A stretch of DNA of 64,000 nt from Sagittula stellata E-37 (GTDB lineage Bacteria; Pseudomonadota; Alphaproteobacteria; Rhodobacterales; Rhodobacteraceae), in contig NZ_CP155729.1 of the NCBI RefSeq assembly GCF_039724765.1, forward strand, positions 682,001-746,000. The letters run 5' to 3'. Position numbers and translations under genes: made by a program. Of this stretch, positions 35,320 to 46,093 are shown piece by piece. The notes below the pieces were generated by a model that saw only the letters and a program-made list of their open reading frames with translations, ran no database searches and had not been told where the DNA came from. How positions within the stretch are numbered: the stretch's first letter is position 1; each line of letters begins with the position of its first letter.

Positions 35320-35904
35320 ATGTCGTGGACAGATGAACGCGTGGAAATGCTCAAGAAGATGTGGTCGGAGGGTCAGTCGGCCAGCCAGATCGCAAAAGAG
35401 CTGGGCGGCGTGACCCGCAACGCGGTGATCGGGAAGGTACATCGCCTCGGGCTGTCGAACCGCGCGGGCAGCGCGCCCGCTCCGGCAGAAGCGAAGCCGG
35501 AAGCCAAGCCGCAGGCGGCCAAGCCGAAACCGGCGCCGAAGCCCGCCGCTGCCTCCGAAGCCAAACCGGCAGAGCCCGCGCCGGCACCCGCTGCGGCCGC
35601 ACCCGCGCCGCAGTCCCCGGCGCGCAAGCAGATCATTCCGGCGGGCCAGCCTCTGCCGCCGCAGCCTTCTACCAACGAGATCAGCCCTGAGGCGCTGGCG
35701 AAAGTCAACGAAGTCGAAAAGAAGGCGAAGAAGCTGACCCTGATGGAATTGACCGAACGGACCTGCAAGTGGCCGGTCGGCGATCCCGCGACGGAGGACT
35801 TCTGGTTCTGCGGGCTGCCCGTCCAGCAGGGCAAGCCCTACTGCGAGGCCCACGTCGGCGTCGCGTTCCAGCCGATGAGCGCGCGCCGCGACCGGCGGCG
35901 GTAA
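35320..35904 (+). CDS. gcrA: Cell cycle regulator GcrA
   Basis: A 194-aa GcrA protein. The N-terminal HTH (MSWTDERVEMLKKMWSEGQS, then GGVTRNAVIGKVHRLGLSNR) is the canonical alphaproteobacterial sequence that binds CcrM-methylated promoters and sigma-70. A Pro/Ala/Lys-rich linker spans about residues 48-110. The C-terminal domain TCKWPVGDPATEDFWFCG, followed by GKPYCEAHVGVAFQP, contacts sigma-70 and has a Cys/His set typical of the family. The start has AGGAAG upstream. GcrA activates DNA replication and division genes in the swarmer-to-stalked transition; in roseobacters it also contributes to CtrA-dependent traits. Confidence 0.93.
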   Translation: MSWTDERVEMLKKMWSEGQSASQIAKELGGVTRNAVIGKVHRLGLSNRAGSAPAPAEAKPEAKPQAAKPKPAPKPAAASEAKPAEPAPAPAAAAPAPQSPARKQIIPAGQPLPPQPSTNEISPEALAKVNEVEKKAKKLTLMELTERTCKWPVGDPATEDFWFCGLPVQQGKPYCEAHVGVAFQPMSARRDRRR

Positions 35905-35930
35905 CTGCACGCCCGATTGCCGTGAGGGGA

Positions 35931-35952
35931 TTGGCGGGAAGATGCCCGCCAA
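35931..35952 (+). terminator. Probable gcrA terminator
   Basis: A perfect TTGGCGGG/CCCGCCAA stem with a six-base loop lies 26 bp after the gcrA stop and is followed by a broken T-stretch (GGGCGTTTGTTT). It fits an intrinsic terminator of moderate strength. Confidence 0.5.
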
Positions 35953-36021
35953 GGGCGTTTGTTTCGTAGCGGATGACGACCGGGTCTTCACCGGTGACGA
36001 AGGGTGCAGTATAGGCGGCCC

Positions 36022-37380
36022 ATGCAGAATCCCCCAGATCTTCGCCCCGACCTTGCGCGCGCCCGCATCACCGACACTGTCCGCGACGGCCAGCCGACCA
36101 TCGGCATGGTCTCCCTCGGCTGTCCGAAGGCGCTGGTGGACAGCGAACGCATCCTGACCCGCCTGCGCGCCGAGGGCTACGGTATTTCGTCCGACTATTC
36201 CGGCGCCGATGCGGTGATCGTGAACACCTGCGGTTTCCTTGACAGCGCGAAGGCTGAAAGCCTCGATGCCATCGGCGAGGCGCTGGCGGAAAACGGGCGG
36301 GTGATCGTCACCGGTTGTCTGGGGGCGGAGCCGGAGTACATTACGGGGTCACATCCCAAAGTGCTGGCGGTGACTGGTCCGCATCAGTACGAGCAGGTGT
36401 TGGATGCCGTCCATGGCGCGGTGCCGCCGTCGCCCGATCCCTTCATCGACCTTCTTCCGTCCACCGGTGTCTCTCTCACGCCGAGGCATTACGGCTATCT
36501 GAAGATTTCCGAAGGCTGCAATCACAAGTGCCGGTTCTGCATTATTCCCGACATGCGCGGCCGCCTTCAAAGCCGTCCGGCCCGCGCCGTCCTGCGCGAG
36601 GCGGAAAAGCTGGTGGAGGCCGGTGTGAAGGAACTTCTGGTCATCAGCCAGGACACCTCTGCCTACGGGACGGACTGGAAGGACCGCGACGCGAAATTCC
36701 CCTTTGTCGACCTGGCCCGCGACCTTGGCGACCTGGGCGCCTGGGTGCGGCTGCATTACGTCTACCCCTACCCGCACGTGCGGCAGGTGATCCCGCTGAT
36801 GGCGGAGGGCAAGGTGTTGCCTTACCTCGATATCCCCTTCCAGCACAGCCACACCGACACCCTGCGCCGCATGGCCCGGCCCGCCGCCGCTGAACGCACT
36901 CTGGACGAGATCGCCGCGTGGCGGGCGGACTGCCCGGACATTGCGCTGCGCTCCACGTTCATCGTCGGTTACCCCGGCGAGACCGAAGCGGAATTCCAGC
37001 ATCTGCTCGACTGGATGGACGAGGCGCAGCTCGACCGTGTGGGGTGCTTCCAGTACGAGAACGTGGATGGCGCCCGCTCCAATGCGCTGCCGGATCACGT
37101 TCCGGAAGAAGTGAAGGCCGAACGCTGGGCGCGTTTCATGGAAAAGGCGCAGGCGATCTCGGAGGCCAAGCTGGCCGCAAAGGTGGGGCAACGGCTGGAC
37201 GTCATCGTCGACGACGTGGACGTGGACGGCATCGCCACCTGTCGGACGAAGGCGGACGCGCCTGAGATCGACGGCAACCTGTTCATCGACGAAGGCGCCG
37301 GGGCGTTGCAGCCGGGTCAGATCGTGACGGTCGAAGTGGACGAGGCCGGGGAATATGACCTCTGGGGACGGCTGACCTAA
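36022..37380 (+). CDS. rimO: Ribosomal protein S12 methylthiotransferase
   Basis: A 452-aa methylthiotransferase. The UPF0004 domain has its three cluster cysteines in [24 protein letters not shown] and VTGCLGAE; the radical-SAM motif is [11 protein letters not shown]; and a TRAM domain ends the protein ([18 protein letters not shown]). The [12 protein letters not shown] opening is RimO-specific rather than MiaB (which has TYGCQMN). It adds a methylthio group to Asp88 of ribosomal protein S12. A GTG at 36004 would add six residues, but the ATG at 36022 is preferred. It ends by overlapping the stop of the next, convergent gene. Confidence 0.93.
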   Translation: MQNPPDLRPDLARARITDTVRDGQPTIGMVSLGCPKALVDSERILTRLRAEGYGISSDYSGADAVIVNTCGFLDSAKAESLDAIGEALAENGRVIVTGCLGAEPEYITGSHPKVLAVTGPHQYEQVLDAVHGAVPPSPDPFIDLLPSTGVSLTPRHYGYLKISEGCNHKCRFCIIPDMRGRLQSRPARAVLREAEKLVEAGVKELLVISQDTSAYGTDWKDRDAKFPFVDLARDLGDLGAWVRLHYVYPYPHVRQVIPLMAEGKVLPYLDIPFQHSHTDTLRRMARPAAAERTLDEIAAWRADCPDIALRSTFIVGYPGETEAEFQHLLDWMDEAQLDRVGCFQYENVDGARSNALPDHVPEEVKAERWARFMEKAQAISEAKLAAKVGQRLDVIVDDVDVDGIATCRTKADAPEIDGNLFIDEGAGALQPGQIVTVEVDEAGEYDLWGRLT

Positions 37381-37838
37381 CCGGCGGTCTCCTCCTCCAG
37401 GTGCATCTTGATGTCGATCAGCACCTTCTGGATTTCCAGGGTTTCCTTCAGCATCCGCTTGGCTTCGTTGACCGAGATGTCGCCGTCGACCATCGACGTG
37501 TGATATTCCGCCATCAGCATGGCGAAACGTTGCGACAGGGCGATCACATCGGAGTTCATCCCGCCCGGCGTGCGCGCGTTGCGGCGGTCCTCGGTGAAGT
37601 GCAGCGTTATGCCCTTGAGCTCTGCCAGTGCGGCAGTGACATGCGGGTAGGAGGCCTTCTCTTCCAGCGCCGCCACTACATCCACCGGCATGAAGCGCTC
37701 CGTGTGTTCAACATGATTGGAGTAGTACCGGCCCAGTGTTGCCTTGGACTTGCCTGCAAGCGCACAGGCACGCTCTATTCCGACGTCTTTCACCAGGGCT
37801 TCGCTGTGCTTTTTCAGGTAGTTTCCGACGTTCGCCAT
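37377..37838 (-). CDS. Conserved small protein with HTH-like N-terminus
   Basis: A 153-aa protein starting [20 protein letters not shown]. The segment [23 protein letters not shown] looks like a helix-turn-helix resembling phage CII-type or plasmid regulators, followed by a helical C-terminus rich in Glu and Lys. It is probably DNA-binding, but I cannot name a family. It is convergent with rimO, overlapping it by four bases, and divergent from tdk. It reads like a chromosomally conserved gene rather than a recent acquisition. Confidence 0.7.
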   Translation of the reverse strand: MANVGNYLKKHSEALVKDVGIERACALAGKSKATLGRYYSNHVEHTERFMPVDVVAALEEKASYPHVTAALAELKGITLHFTEDRRNARTPGGMNSDVIALSQRFAMLMAEYHTSMVDGDISVNEAKRMLKETLEIQKVLIDIKMHLEEETAG

Positions 37839-38046
37839 CGTGTTTCTCTCATTTTGGGGGCCATGGTGCGCGGGTGGCGCGTTGCAGTCCCATTACCCGC
37901 GGAAGGCGCCGACGTCATGGCGAAATCAACCCACTGGCAACAGGGCGCTCACTCTGACACCCGGTGCAGGCAGGCCGCCCCGCGATCCGGCGAGGACAGC
38001 CTTGGCCGCTCTTGCCACCGCCGGTTGGCTGACGCAAAAGCGGATC

Positions 38047-38625
38047 ATGGCCAAGCTGCACTTCCATTACTCGACCATGAACGCGGGCAAGTCGACGCTG
38101 CTTCTTCAGGCGGCGCACAACTACAATGAACGCGGCATGGAGACATACCTGATGATCGCGGCCTTCGACGACCGCGCTGGAAAAGGGCGGATCGGGTCGC
38201 GCATCGGGCTCGCGCGGGAGGCGGACGTTTTCGGCACCCATTCCGACCTCTTTCAGATGATCGAGGCGCGGCGGGCGAAGGGTGAAGTGGCCTGCATTTT
38301 CGTCGACGAGGCGCAATTCATGACGACCGAACAGGTCTGGCAGCTTGCCCGCGTGGTCGATGACCTCGACGTGCCCGTCATGGCCTATGGTTTGAGAGTG
38401 GATTTCCGCGGTGAACTGTTCCCGGGCTCGGCCGCGCTGCTGGCTCTGGCGGACGTTATGCGGGAGGTGCGGACCATTTGCCACTGCGGTCGAAAGGCGA
38501 CGATGGTGATCCGGCAGGACGCCGAGGGCCGCGCACTGCTGGACGGTGCGCAGGTCCAGATCGGCGGCAACGAAACCTACGTCAGCCTGTGCCGCCGTCA
38601 CTGGCGGCAAAAGGTCGGGCGCTAG
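38047..38625 (+). CDS. tdk: Thymidine kinase
   Basis: A 192-aa type II thymidine kinase. Walker A is STMNAGKST near residues 8-16, the DEAQ box is IFVDEAQFMT, and the lasso-region zinc ligands appear as ICHCGRKA and CRRHW at the C-terminus. It phosphorylates thymidine in the salvage pathway. The ATG at 38047 gives the family-typical MAKLHFHYSTMNAGKS start; the upstream extension of the frame is not protein-like. It stands alone, 71 bp before the GNAT gene. Confidence 0.93.
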   Translation: MAKLHFHYSTMNAGKSTLLLQAAHNYNERGMETYLMIAAFDDRAGKGRIGSRIGLAREADVFGTHSDLFQMIEARRAKGEVACIFVDEAQFMTTEQVWQLARVVDDLDVPVMAYGLRVDFRGELFPGSAALLALADVMREVRTICHCGRKATMVIRQDAEGRALLDGAQVQIGGNETYVSLCRRHWRQKVGR

Positions 38626-39138
38626 GTATGGGTAGGGCTCAGGCCGTCACCACGGGGCTACGATTTGGCCGAAGCGAACGCCTTCCAAACTCGCGGTGCC
38701 TAGGGTGATACGGCGGGCGACAGTCAAGGACCTTGCACGGATCCAAGAGATCGCCGAGGCGTCCTATGCCCGGTACGTGTCGCGTATCGGGCGTCGCCCC
38801 GCGCCCATGGATGCGGATATCGAAGCGCAGATCGGGCAGGGTGCCGTGTACGTCCATGACGGCCCACCGCCGCTTGGTTACATCGTGTTCTGGTCCGAGG
38901 GGCGCGACATGACGCTGGATGCGGTGGGCGTGGCGCCAGACGCTTCCGGCCGGGGCATAGGAAAGGCGCTGATCGGCTATTGCGAGTCGGAAGCCGCACG
39001 TCTGGGGTTGGACCGTGTCAGCCTCTATACCAACGCCAAGATGACAGAGAACCTCTCCATGTACCCGCACCTCGGCTACGTCGAGACGCATCGGCAGATG
39101 CAGGACGGTTTCGACCGGGTCTTCTTCGAAAAGCCGGT

Positions 39139-40257
<1,119 letters not shown>

Positions 40258-40379
40258 GGTCTCCTCCTGCGTTGCGGCCAGCATCCGCACCGCAGGAGGT
40301 GTGTCAAGCAGCGCGTGGCGGAACCCGTCTCCGTGCCGCGCGTTTTGTTTGCAGTCCCCAGACGCAAAGGAGCAACGAC

Positions 40380-40625
40380 ATGGACCGCTTGGCGTATTTC
40401 ATCGCGCACATCGCGGGCGCCAGCATCGCAGGCGCCGCGCTGATCGTCTTCTTCATCTTCGGTTGGTATAGCTGGACTGCCTTCGCAGTCGCAGGCGTGA
40501 TCGGCCTCGTGGCGGCTTGGCCCGTCGGCAAAGTCATCTCTGTCCGGATCAAGAAGAACGATCCCAACTGGCACTATTCAGGCGGGGTGGGTATCGTCCC
40601 CGACCCCAAGGCGCCTGAACTCTGA
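40380..40625 (+). CDS. Small membrane protein with two transmembrane helices
   Basis: An 81-aa protein with two hydrophobic stretches: HIAGASIAGAALIVFFIFGW at about residues 10-29 and TAFAVAGVIGLVAAWPVGKV at about 34-53. A charged cytoplasmic or periplasmic tail follows (ISVRIKKNDPNWHYSGG). The start at 40380 follows AGGAGCAACGAC, a good ribosome site. No family is recognised. It is divergent from the KAS III-like gene and convergent with csaA, so it is a single-gene unit. Confidence 0.65.
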   Translation: MDRLAYFIAHIAGASIAGAALIVFFIFGWYSWTAFAVAGVIGLVAAWPVGKVISVRIKKNDPNWHYSGGVGIVPDPKAPEL

Positions 40626-40647
40626 CGCATTTTCGTCCGGCGCGTCC

Positions 40648-40986
40648 TCAGCAGAGCCGCGCGCCGTTCGGGACCGGGTGGTCTGGGCGCGCGAGCGTTA
40701 CAGCATTTTCCGCGTCGTGGTATCCGAGAACCAGCACTTCGGACATGAACGGTCCGATCTGTCTGGGCGGAAAGTTGACCACGGCCGAAACCTGGCGGCC
40801 GACCAGGTCTTCCGGCACATAGTGAACCGTGATCTGGGCCGAGGACTTCTTCTCTCCGATCTCCGGCCCGAAGTCGATCCACAGCTTGATCGCGGGCTTG
40901 CGCGCTTCGGGGAACGGTTCGGCCCGGGTCACGGTGCCGACGCGGATGTCCACCGCCATGAAATCGTCGAATGTGATCTCACCCAT
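40648..40986 (-). CDS. csaA: tRNA-binding-domain chaperone CsaA
   Basis: A 112-aa OB-fold protein with the CsaA pattern: DDFMAVDIRVGTVTRAEPFP, KLWIDFGPEIGEKKSSAQIT and a C-terminal FMSEVLVLGYHDAENAVTLA. CsaA is a dimeric export chaperone with a fold shared with the tRNA-binding domain of MetRS and Arc1p; other members bind tRNA, so the function is not certain. Its start overlaps the proC stop by eight bases, so the two are co-expressed. Confidence 0.88.
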   Translation of the reverse strand: MGEITFDDFMAVDIRVGTVTRAEPFPEARKPAIKLWIDFGPEIGEKKSSAQITVHYVPEDLVGRQVSAVVNFPPRQIGPFMSEVLVLGYHDAENAVTLARPDHPVPNGARLC

Positions 40987-41794
40987 TGCTCAGTTCCTTG
41001 GATCGGTTGGCGGCCGCGGCCACGGTTGTTTTCATCAGGGGCGCCAGCCCGTCTTCCTCGTTCATCAGCACATCCAGACCGGCTTGAGTCGTGCCGTTCG
41101 GAGAGGTCACGTTGCGCCGCAATTGCGAAGGGTCGTCATCCGCCTGCATGGCAAGCGCACCCGCGCCCGCAACGGTCGCCTTGGCGAGGGTCATGGCCAG
41201 ATCCGGCGCAAGCCCCTGTGCCTCACCGGCGGCGGCCATGCATTCTATCAAATGGAAGACGTAGGCCGGGCCTGAGCCCGAAAGGCCGGTGACCGCGTCC
41301 ATCTGCGTCTCCGCTTCCAGTTGAACGACCTCTCCCACCGCAGACAGAAGCGTTTCGGCGAGGTCGAGATGAGCGTCGCTCGCCTTGCTGTTACCGATCA
41401 TGGCGGTGATCCCCTGGCTTATCGCGGCGGGGGTGTTCGGCATGGCCCGGATCACTGGGGTGTCGCTGCCGAGGATGCTTTCGTAAGTTCCGATGGAAAT
41501 GCCCGCAGCGACGGAGACGAACAGTGTCCTGCCATTGCCCATGGCTTGAAGCGTGGGCAGCGCCTCGCCCATCATCTGCGGCTTGACGGCGATCAGGACG
41601 ATGGCTGGCTCGGCCGGCAGTTCCTCGTTCAGGTGTACGCCGCGACCCTTCAGCCAGTCCGAGGGGTTGGGGTCCGTCACCCAGACGGAATTTGCCGGCA
41701 GTCCGCGCTTGAGCCAGCCTTCCAGCATCGCCGATCCCATCTTGCCGCAGCCCAGCAGCACAAGCCCCTTCTCGGCCAGTATCCCGTCTTTCAT
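40979..41794 (-). CDS. proC: Pyrroline-5-carboxylate reductase
   Basis: A 271-aa enzyme with the NAD(P)-binding start LVLLGCGKMGSAMLEGWLKRG and the family signature SGPAYVFHLIECMAAAGEAQGL, then AKATVAGAGALAMQ and NVTSPNGTTQAGLDVL near the C-terminus. It reduces 1-pyrroline-5-carboxylate to proline in the cytoplasm. The gene overlaps csaA at its 3' end, forming a proC-csaA pair. The 5' neighbour, 335 bp away, is a divergent SLC13 permease. Confidence 0.93.
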   Translation of the reverse strand: MKDGILAEKGLVLLGCGKMGSAMLEGWLKRGLPANSVWVTDPNPSDWLKGRGVHLNEELPAEPAIVLIAVKPQMMGEALPTLQAMGNGRTLFVSVAAGISIGTYESILGSDTPVIRAMPNTPAAISQGITAMIGNSKASDAHLDLAETLLSAVGEVVQLEAETQMDAVTGLSGSGPAYVFHLIECMAAAGEAQGLAPDLAMTLAKATVAGAGALAMQADDDPSQLRRNVTSPNGTTQAGLDVLMNEEDGLAPLMKTTVAAAANRSKELSNG

Positions 41795-42129
41795 ACCTGT
41801 TCCTCCTGCTGCTTAGTGGCACCGCCAAGACGTAGCCCCAAGCGGAGGCAAAGGGCAATGCGGGCGACGTGGAAAGCGGCATGGGGACGGGCTGTCCACC
41901 GCCGTCACGAGCCGAAGGAAGCTCTCTTCTGCAAAATGAGCAGCGGCTGGCGAAGTTCGATGGCGAAGTGGTCGTGCGGTTGCGCGGCCCATTGACTTCG
42001 CTTCGTGTCGGGGCACACGTCTGCGCAAAAGGACAGACTATCACACGCAGTCCCATCGACCGGGCGGAACCTTGACCGTGCTCGGGACTTGTGCCGAAGG
42101 GTGTGTATTCTGTGAACCGGGGAACCTTG
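41795..42129. other. Divergent intergenic region proC / SLC13 permease
   Basis: About 335 bp. No small gene is convincing on either strand, and I see no terminator or repeat. It must hold the two promoters. A GTG at 42112 could extend the permease by six residues. Confidence 0.5.
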
Positions 42130-43917
42130 ATGCTCGACCACCTTTACGGAACGGATGCGCCGCTGGTCGCACTTGCGATCCTCGTGATCCTGTTCATCAC
42201 TTTCACGTTCGAGAAATTCCCGCCCGAGGTGACCGCCTCCGGAGCGGCGGCGCTTTTCATCATCCTGGGCATGGTCCCCAGCGACCAGGTCATGGCGGTG
42301 TTTTCAAGCTCGGCCCCCATCACCATTGCCGCGATGTTCGTCGTCTCCGGTGCATTGGTCCGGACGGGCGTGCTGGACGCGCTGGCGGGCATTGTCATCG
42401 ACAAGGCGCAGGCTCGCCCGATGATGGCCATCGGGTTGTTCATTTTCGCGACCATCGCGGCCTCTGCCTTCATGAACAACACGCCGGTCGTGCTGGTGCT
42501 CATCCCTGTGGTGATCCGCCTTGCGCAAAGCTTGGAACTTGCGCCCACGCGGCTGCTGATCCCGCTGTCTTATGCGGCGATCCTGGGCGGGACATGCACT
42601 CTGATCGGCACCTCGACCAACATTCTCGTTGACGGGGTGGCAAAGGACGCCGGGATCAAGCCGTTTTCGATCTTCGAAATTGCGCCGGTCGGACTGGCCG
42701 TTGCCGTCGTCGGTGGATTGACGATGATGATCCTGGGCAAGGTGCTCTTGCCAGACCGGGCACAGAAGGAAAGCGGCACCGAGGACGCGGAAACGGCGTT
42801 CCTGTCCGAGATCACCGTCAGGTCCGCCTACCCGCATGTCGGCACGGCCCTTGGAAAGATCGCCGACTTCCAGCGGTCCGGCGTTCGCGTGACCGGTATC
42901 CGGCGCGGCGGCAGGATCGAACGCAGCGACCTCGGCAAGCGGGTGATCGAGCGGGGCGACGCGCTGATCGTCATCGCGCAGACGTCCGAACTCCTGACAC
43001 TTGCGGAACAGCCCGGTCTGCGGGTCGGCCTGCGGCGGTCCATCGAACTGGATCCGGAGGCAGAGGTGAAGGTGGTCGAGGCCATCGTCACACCCTCGCG
43101 GCGCAGTTCCGACCTTCGGATCGCCGATCTGGCCCTGGGGCGGCGTGCCGGCGTCCGCGTGTTGGGTGCCTACCGCCCGCGCCATATCGCCGGGGCGGAT
43201 CTGTCCGGCGTACATCTGCGGCCCGCTGACAAGCTGTTGCTGGAAGGCACGCCGGAGGGGTTCGAGGAACTGACGCGCTCGGGCGACGTGGTGAACGTCA
43301 CGGCACCGGGCGGCCGCGCCTATCGCCGTAGGCAGGCGCCCATCGCGGTTCTGGCGCTGGTGGGCATCGTCGTTCTGGCCGCGCTCGATCTTATGCCGAT
43401 TGGTGTCCTGGCGCTGATCGGTGTGGCTGCGATCCTCGTCCTGCGCTGCATCGACAACGACGAGGCGTGGAATTCCATCGATGGCGGTGTGCTTGTCCTG
43501 ATCTTCGCGATGCTCATCGTCGGGCAGGGACTGGAGAACACGGGTGCCGTTGAACTGCTGGTCGGCTGGCTCATGCCTTTTCTCGACGGCCTGTCGCCTT
43601 TCGTCACGCTTATCGCGATCTATGCCGTGGGTTCGATCCTGACGGAACTCGTGACCAACAACGCGGTGGCGGTCATCTTCACGCCCATCGTGATCTCGCT
43701 CGCCGCACAGTTGGGTGTAGATCCGCGACCGTTCGTTGTGGCGGTCATGTTCTCGGCAAGCGCCAGCTTTGCCACGCCTATCGGCTACCAGACCAACACA
43801 CTGGTCTACGGTGCCGGCAACTACAAGTTCTCCGACTTCCTCCGCATGGGCGTGCCGATGAACCTGATTGTCGGGCTGACCGCCGTGCTGGCGATCAGCT
43901 TTTTCTTTCCGATGTGA
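42130..43917 (+). CDS. SLC13-family anion permease with RCK_C domains
   Basis: A 595-aa membrane protein of the SLC13/ArsB group. The first half has about five membrane segments and the conserved FMNNTPVVLVLIPVV plus GGTCTLIGTSTNILVDG. The middle (about residues 195-385) is a soluble region with two RCK_C-type repeats (SGVRVTGIRRGGRIERSD and AGVRVLGAYRPRHIAGAD). The second half repeats the transport motif ELVTNNAVAVIFTPIVISLA and IGYQTNTLVYGAG. Relatives carry sulfate, dicarboxylates or arsenite; the substrate here is undetermined. It is convergent with the tannase gene, with only three bases between the stops. Confidence 0.85.
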   Translation: MLDHLYGTDAPLVALAILVILFITFTFEKFPPEVTASGAAALFIILGMVPSDQVMAVFSSSAPITIAAMFVVSGALVRTGVLDALAGIVIDKAQARPMMAIGLFIFATIAASAFMNNTPVVLVLIPVVIRLAQSLELAPTRLLIPLSYAAILGGTCTLIGTSTNILVDGVAKDAGIKPFSIFEIAPVGLAVAVVGGLTMMILGKVLLPDRAQKESGTEDAETAFLSEITVRSAYPHVGTALGKIADFQRSGVRVTGIRRGGRIERSDLGKRVIERGDALIVIAQTSELLTLAEQPGLRVGLRRSIELDPEAEVKVVEAIVTPSRRSSDLRIADLALGRRAGVRVLGAYRPRHIAGADLSGVHLRPADKLLLEGTPEGFEELTRSGDVVNVTAPGGRAYRRRQAPIAVLALVGIVVLAALDLMPIGVLALIGVAAILVLRCIDNDEAWNSIDGGVLVLIFAMLIVGQGLENTGAVELLVGWLMPFLDGLSPFVTLIAIYAVGSILTELVTNNAVAVIFTPIVISLAAQLGVDPRPFVVAVMFSASASFATPIGYQTNTLVYGAGNYKFSDFLRMGVPMNLIVGLTAVLAISFFFPM

Positions 43918-43920
43918 GCG

Positions 43921-45318
43921 TCACTCGGCCATGATCGACGTCGGCGGGGTGTCGTCGTTCAGCCAGCGTTCCATCGGCGCCATAGGGTCGAGGGATGCCG
44001 CGTTGATGCCGCCGGGCCCCGGCAGGATACCGCAGTGGTCGAGGCCGGGCACCATGAAGAGGCGGACGCTTTCCTTCAGCGTTTCCTCACCCCCGGCAGC
44101 TTCGGATGCCTGTTCGTACCAGTCGACGGTTTTGTAAGGGGTCACAATGGCATCGGCCCAGCCGTGATAGACGATCATCTTGCCGCCCGCCGCGCGGAAG
44201 GCCGACAGATCGGGATTGTCGCCGTTGTAGACCTCGGCCATCGTTTCCAGCCGGGCCGGATCGGTCTCGATGTCGAAATCGAGCGGCGAGTATTCCGCGC
44301 CGGGATCGTCGGCGAAGGCCATGTATTGCGTGAAGCCGGTGGTGAACGCGGGCACCAGCGGCGCCGCCCCCTCTGCGTTGCCGGTCAGCCAGAGCCACCA
44401 GAACGGTTCCGACCCTTCCGGGATGCCGCCGGGGTACAACTGGTCGCCCGCCGCGTTGCGCGGCCCCTCGCGCCACTTCATCAGCGCATCCATCTTGGTA
44501 TTCGACAGACCTAGGGAACTGTAGTCGATCTCGCACGCGCGGGGATCTTCGATCAGCCCGTCCTCTGTGCCGTCCGTCGCATCGCATTGCTGCATCACGA
44601 GGTCGCCGATTGCCTTGGCGTCGTCCGGGCCGAGGATCTGGCTGCCGTCGTCGGCGGTTTTGGCCTGCACGAAGAAGGCCATCGCCGTGGCGACCAGCCC
44701 GGTGTAATCCATCGCAGGTGCGCCCGATATGATGCCGTCGAACATCTCCGGATAGCGCTGCGCGGCGACATGCGCCATGCGCCCCCCGGTGGAGCATCCC
44801 TGGAAGATCGCCTGTTCTGCCTGCCCGCCATAGAACGCGTCGATCAGGACGCCCGCCACTCGGTTGGTTTCCCCGATAGAGCGCCAGCCCCAGTCCCGCT
44901 CCGCATGGGGATTGTTCGCCGCCCAGGCCGCGTCGACGACCGACAGCGCGTGGTGCCCGCTGTCCGAGGTGGCCGTGGCGTAGCCCAGTTCCAGCCCGGG
45001 ACGCATGGCATTGACCCAGCTTGCCCCGGCATCGGCCCGCCCGAGAATGCCGCAAAAGCCGCCGCAGCCCGCTTGGTAATACTTGCCGTTCCAGTTCTCG
45101 AGGGGCAGGCGCACCTCTATCGAGATCGAGGGAAGTGCGGTTGCGCGCACCTCGCAGTAGCTGGGCAGGCTGTTCTGTGCCGCGACGGCCCGCGCCGAAG
45201 TGACGTAACCGCCGCTGAACACGACGTCGCGCAACGCGGTGCAGTCCGTTTCCGATTGCTGGGCAAATAGCGGGGTCGCGCCGACGCATAGCGCCAGCGC
45301 GGCAAATGTGGTCTTCAT
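43921..45318 (-). CDS. Secreted tannase/feruloyl-esterase-family hydrolase
   Basis: A 465-aa alpha/beta hydrolase with a signal peptide (MKTTFAALALCVGATPLFAQ). The nucleophile elbow is GCSTGGRM, the acid lies in HGWADAIV, and the catalytic His is in PGLDHCGI; two cysteines flank this core as in the disulfide typical of the family. It should cleave ester bonds of phenolic acids (gallate, ferulate) in the periplasm or outside the cell. Released hydroxycinnamates or benzoates could feed the nearby pob/pca pathway, about 2 kb away, which is an inference from proximity. The ATG at 45318 follows GGAGGACATC; upstream frame extension lacks a signal peptide. Confidence 0.87.
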   Translation of the reverse strand: MKTTFAALALCVGATPLFAQQSETDCTALRDVVFSGGYVTSARAVAAQNSLPSYCEVRATALPSISIEVRLPLENWNGKYYQAGCGGFCGILGRADAGASWVNAMRPGLELGYATATSDSGHHALSVVDAAWAANNPHAERDWGWRSIGETNRVAGVLIDAFYGGQAEQAIFQGCSTGGRMAHVAAQRYPEMFDGIISGAPAMDYTGLVATAMAFFVQAKTADDGSQILGPDDAKAIGDLVMQQCDATDGTEDGLIEDPRACEIDYSSLGLSNTKMDALMKWREGPRNAAGDQLYPGGIPEGSEPFWWLWLTGNAEGAAPLVPAFTTGFTQYMAFADDPGAEYSPLDFDIETDPARLETMAEVYNGDNPDLSAFRAAGGKMIVYHGWADAIVTPYKTVDWYEQASEAAGGEETLKESVRLFMVPGLDHCGILPGPGGINAASLDPMAPMERWLNDDTPPTSIMAE

Positions 45319-45383
45319 GATGTCCTCCCTTGGGCTTTCTCCCTTGGGTAGAATTGCGGGAGCGGCGTGTGTTCTCAAGAAAA

Positions 45384-45408
45384 AAGGGCGCCCGTGCGGG
45401 GCGCCCTT
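45384..45408 (-). terminator. Rho-independent terminator of the ybjN gene
   Basis: AAGGGCGCCC and GGGCGCCCTT arms with a five-base loop; on the minus strand the stem is followed by a T-run (TTTTTTCTTG). It lies 26 bp after the YbjN stop and before the tannase start. Confidence 0.75.
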
Positions 45409-45434
45409 CGCGGGAACGGACATTGATCGGGCGC

Positions 45435-45935
45435 TCAGGCGCGTCCGTAGGCTTCGGCCATGGCGATCTGCAAGGCGTCCTTCGCGCTGCGGTCGGTCCA
45501 AGCCATAAGCTGGAAGGCCGGGTAATAGCGTTCAGCCGACAGCACGGCGGCGGTAATCATCGTATCGATCTGCTCGGCCGAGGCGATGTTGCCGCCTGCA
45601 AGCATCAGCCCGTACTTGTAGACCATCAGGCGCTGCTCTTCCCAATAGCTGAAGCAGCCGGCCCAACACTGGTCGTTCACCGCGTTCAGCCCTTCGTGCA
45701 GGACATGCATGCGGTCTGCCGACGGCTCCATCTCGAAGGTGCAGATCAGGCGGAGGGTTTCGTCCGGGTGGCTCCATGCAAGCGTGACGGAATACGTCCG
45801 CCATTGCCCCTCGACCGCCATGGCGATCTGGTCGTCGGTCACGCGGTCGAAATCCCAGTCGTTGAACTGGGCGATGTTCTCGACGATGTCGATAGGATGC
45901 AATTCGTCCGTCAGATACTGCTCGGATAAAGCCAT
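45435..45935 (-). CDS. YbjN domain-containing protein
   Basis: A 166-aa protein starting MALSEQYLTDELHPIDIVEN, with the YbjN outline: QWRTYSVTLAWSHPDETLRLIC, a strand-rich centre, and VNDQCWAGCFSYWEEQRLMVYKYGL. YbjN resembles type III chaperones in fold and influences stress and motility phenotypes in enterobacteria; the alphaproteobacterial members are uncharacterised. In Rhodobacteraceae this gene often stands next to proC and csaA; here the SLC13 and tannase genes lie between. Confidence 0.8.
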   Translation of the reverse strand: MALSEQYLTDELHPIDIVENIAQFNDWDFDRVTDDQIAMAVEGQWRTYSVTLAWSHPDETLRLICTFEMEPSADRMHVLHEGLNAVNDQCWAGCFSYWEEQRLMVYKYGLMLAGGNIASAEQIDTMITAAVLSAERYYPAFQLMAWTDRSAKDALQIAMAEAYGRA

Positions 45936-46093
45936 GCCGCCACCTCATTTTTCTTTTGTAGCGCCGGGTGGTTGTATGCGCCCCAGCACTTGCTGCCTGC
46001 TCAAGGGTCTTGGGGGCGTACCCCATGCCCTCGCTAGATATCGTGCCTGCGGCCATGGGGCGGTGTAAAGCAAAACTTTGTTGATAACTTAAT

